A stretch of 17,882 nucleotides of DNA from an uncultured Lachnospiraceae bacterium (GTDB lineage: Bacteria > Bacillota > Clostridia > Lachnospirales > Lachnospiraceae): assembly GCA_910586605.1 (NCBI GenBank), contig CAJUJR010000057.1:1-17882 (forward strand), written 5' to 3'. Position numbers and translations under genes: made by a program. Positions 15,774-17,882 of the stretch are shown here, one piece after another (positions within the stretch are counted from its first letter, which is position 1; each line of letters starts with the position of its first letter). The notes under the pieces are model-generated. The model had not been told where the DNA came from. It worked only from the letters and a program-made list of their open reading frames with translations, and searched no databases.

Positions 15774-17474
15774 TTATTGATTGGTAAGTTCAAATTGCCC
15801 TACAAGGTCGTCCAACATAGATGCCTGTGCAGACAGTTCCTCGCTGGTTGCGGATGCCTGCTCTGCAGTTGCCGCATTGCTTTGTACAACCCCTGAAATC
15901 TGGTTTACGCCTTTTTCTGCCCTGCGCATTGCTTCTGTCTGTTCTACCATCATGTTTTTCAGGTTCTTTGAGAAGTCAGCAATTTGCTTGATTCCGTCTA
16001 CAACAGATTCAATCGCGTTGGACGCGTGGTCTGCTGCGGTATTTCCTTCTGCGACTTCTTTCATGGAAGCCTCAATCAATTCCCTGGTATCAACGGCTGC
16101 TTTTGCACTTTGTTCTGCCAGATCACGGATTTGGTCTGCTACAACGGCAAAGCCGCGTCCTGATTCCCCAGCACGTGCCGCTTCTATGGAAGCATTTAAG
16201 GACAAAAGGTTTGTCTGGGATGCGATAGATTCAATTTCGGAAATAATATCCCCAATCCTTGTAGAGGTTTCATTAATCCTTTGCATAGCAACCATCATAG
16301 TATTCATTTCTTCACGGCTGTTATCTGCCTGGTTTGCATACTGCTGTGCTTTTATGTAAGAGTCGTCCGCGTTTTGTGCGCTTTTTTCCATGGTTTCTGT
16401 AATTGTAGAAATTGCTTCATGAAGTTTTTCTACTGCGCCTGCCTGCTCTGTAGCGCCTTCTGCAAGACACTGTGAAGCATTTGCAAGTTCATTGGAACCG
16501 GCAGATACCTGGCTGGAAGCTTCCCCAATGGATAACAGGGTTTCTTTCATCTGATTCCTTAATCCACGCATGGATTCATATAATTTCTGGAAATCCCCGG
16601 TATATTTCTCTCTGGCTTTGGATCTTACCGTATAGTTCCCATGAGCCATCTCTGACAATACTTCGCCAATATCAGAGATAATAATATCCAGGTTCTTCGC
16701 CATTTCACTAATGTCTTTTCCAATTTCCTCCACTTCATCCCCAGTGTCAATTGTAGGGAACGGAGAGGAGAGGTCTCCTGTTGAAAAAGTATTGAGGCGC
16801 ATTCCAAGGTTTCCTAATGGGACAGAAATTCTCTGTGCAATTTTTTTACCAAGTTTTGTAGATAATACCATTGCAGCAGCGATGACAATCAGGATAAGCG
16901 CAGCCAGTACCCAGCCGACTACTGTTAAAATGGTTGACAGGCTGTTCCCTTCGGTTACTTTTACTTCCAGGAGGCTTTCCAGCTGTTCATAAATACTGTT
17001 ATAGACATCTGCCAGTTCTGTTAAAGCGATATCTTGTGCCTGCTTGCAGAGTTCCCGGTCTGTTGTTGCGCCAAGCTCCATAATCTGTGTATCCAGCTTC
17101 CAGTAATTGTCTAATTCTGATTTAATCTGGTTATAGGTTTTGCGGCCATCCTCAGATACGATGGTCTCCTCAATTTTTTTAAAGGATTCTTCAAAGTCTG
17201 CTTTTAGTTCTTCATGCTGCTGTACAACAGCGGCAATGGCATCTGCATTGTCATATCCAATTGCAGCCCGGAGCGACGACCGAAGGTCGGCAAATTCAAA
17301 CATTGTCCTTCCTATGTCACCTTGTGCAAACCCGAAATTCTTTAATGCGTAGGAATATCGGTTTGACGTGATAATCAATGCAATTAATGCAATTGCAGCA
17401 ATTGCTGCTGTAATTGTTGAGACCTTGAAAATAGAAACCGTCAGTTTCTTTTCAATACTTCCATTTTTGTTCAT
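15774..17474 (-). CDS. Methyl-accepting chemotaxis protein
   Basis: A 566-residue membrane chemoreceptor that signals ligand binding to a CheA/CheW array. Transmembrane helix 1 is at about 18-37. A helical extracellular sensor (about 38-180) is the size of a four-helix-bundle domain. Transmembrane helix 2 is at 181-204 and a HAMP domain at about 206-260. A second HAMP-like unit lies at about 262-318 (MAHGNYTVRSKAREKYTGDF). The signalling domain covers 320-566, with the hairpin tip ESIASQTNLLSLNASIEAAR and GRGFAVVADQIRDLAEQS (415-457). It lacks the C-terminal pentapeptide tether for CheR. The frame opens earlier at 17576, but the start at 17474 is chosen: AGGAAGGAG lies 12 nt upstream and the protein then begins like other receptors. 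No other chemotaxis gene is nearby. It indicates a motile organism; the ligand is unknown. Confidence 0.93.
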   Translation of the reverse strand: MNKNGSIEKKLTVSIFKVSTITAAIAAIALIALIITSNRYSYALKNFGFAQGDIGRTMFEFADLRSSLRAAIGYDNADAIAAVVQQHEELKADFEESFKKIEETIVSEDGRKTYNQIKSELDNYWKLDTQIMELGATTDRELCKQAQDIALTELADVYNSIYEQLESLLEVKVTEGNSLSTILTVVGWVLAALILIVIAAAMVLSTKLGKKIAQRISVPLGNLGMRLNTFSTGDLSSPFPTIDTGDEVEEIGKDISEMAKNLDIIISDIGEVLSEMAHGNYTVRSKAREKYTGDFQKLYESMRGLRNQMKETLLSIGEASSQVSAGSNELANASQCLAEGATEQAGAVEKLHEAISTITETMEKSAQNADDSYIKAQQYANQADNSREEMNTMMVAMQRINETSTRIGDIISEIESIASQTNLLSLNASIEAARAGESGRGFAVVADQIRDLAEQSAKAAVDTRELIEASMKEVAEGNTAADHASNAIESVVDGIKQIADFSKNLKNMMVEQTEAMRRAEKGVNQISGVVQSNAATAEQASATSEELSAQASMLDDLVGQFELTNQ

Positions 17475-17605
17475 TTCTAAATTAAACTCCTTCCTAATGC
17501 TTAAAAATCTAAGTGCTTCTGGAACATCATACCTCTTTGGAATATCCAAAAGTTTCAGATATTTCCAAAACCCCATAATTTTAAGTGTTTTTTAATTCCT
17601 CTTCC
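17475..17605 (-). other. Leader of the chemoreceptor gene with an in-frame alternative start
   Basis: Between the predicted transcription start (about 17599) and the chosen start codon, the frame is open from an ATG at 17576 and would add 34 residues (beginning MGFWKYLKLLDIPKRYDVPE). A GAGGA lies about 19 nt before that ATG, too far for a normal ribosome binding site. I treat the region as a leader but cannot exclude a real N-terminal extension. Confidence 0.4.
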
Positions 17606-17633
17606 ATTATACTATATTTACAAAAGTATTCAA
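17606..17633 (-). promoter_or_regulatory. Sigma-A-type promoter of the chemoreceptor gene
   Basis: On the minus strand, TTGAAT (17633-17628) and a perfect TATAAT (17611-17606) are separated by 16 bp. This is a housekeeping-type promoter rather than the sigma-D/sigma-28 type often seen for motility genes. Beyond it, up to the inverted repeat at 17706, I see no gene. Confidence 0.6.
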
Positions 17634-17705
17634 TACTAAAAAGAAAAAATACTAAGGCGTGTTTAAAATTGCTTTATACAATTCATGGCCAACCGTATCA
17701 TGGTT

Positions 17706-17882
17706 GTTGCTATTCACAGCCAATCGTAGCCAGATCTCAATAAAAAATATCTTCCCTCTGTATGTTTTCTATCATGTGCGGCATGAGAAACTGACCGTTT
17801 TATATATTTTCTGTAGAAAGCGAAAGCTTTGCCTTGCTTACATTCTGACAAAAATTATAGAAGACATTCCTCCCTGGGCAAT
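17706..17882 (-). repeat. Right copy of the long terminal inverted repeat
   Basis: The reverse complement of 14-190, differing at ten scattered positions with no gaps. The repeat is still matching at the last base of the window, so its outer limit is unknown. The inner edge (GTTGCTATTCACAGCC at 17706-17721) is one base different from the left copy and from the site at 3372. There is no coding potential of note. Confidence 0.9.

Noticed and set aside
14..17882. Composite transposon bounded by insertion sequences
   Set aside because: The end repeats are short and non-coding as far as seen, no transposase is present, and the segment contains a housekeeping enolase. A dispersed repeat family is simpler.

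Overview
The window reads as a low-to-mid GC Gram-positive chromosome. The likely source is a motile gut-type Clostridia, most plausibly Lachnospiraceae. This rests on strong AGGAGG-type ribosome binding sites, the style of the ECF sigma/anti-sigma pair, very large secreted proteins built from Calx-beta, CARDB and lysine-rich bacterial Ig-like (Big_2) domains, and a Clostridia-like chemoreceptor. The genus cannot be fixed from sequence reading alone.

Layout from left to right: (1) a repeat of at least 177 bp (14-190), which returns in inverted orientation at the extreme right end (17706-17882, 167/177 identical with no gaps). (2) Enolase (398-1693, +) with its own intrinsic terminator. (3) A convergent two-gene unit on the minus strand, an ECF sigma factor (2721-3248) overlapping a membrane-anchored anti-sigma factor (1778-2734). 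A small third site related to the end repeats lies upstream of it. (4) A lone LytTR-type response regulator (3446-4183, -) with no histidine kinase in view, divergent from (5) a 2683-residue secreted multidomain protein (4421-12472, +), followed 79 bp later by (6) a second secreted protein of 1032 residues (12552-15650, +) with a lysine-rich Ig-like domain and a beta-propeller. (7) A bidirectional terminator separates this pair from (8) a convergent methyl-accepting chemotaxis protein (15774-17474, -).

The most interesting unit is LytTR regulator plus giant secreted protein plus propeller protein. The divergent intergenic region holds a 12-bp direct repeat (10/12 identical, period 20 bp) whose ACGTT cores resemble LytTR-family operators. 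It sits just upstream of a perfect TATAAT that lacks a recognisable -35 box, the arrangement expected of an activator-dependent promoter. I infer that the regulator controls its divergent neighbours, and that both secreted proteins are held at the cell surface by lysine-rich Ig-like domains (C-terminal in the first, N-terminal in the second). Their ligand or substrate is unknown.

Enolase is housekeeping. The sigma/anti-sigma pair is an independent envelope-stress-type module, and the chemoreceptor has no evident link to the rest. No tRNA, rRNA, CRISPR array, transposase or phage gene was seen.
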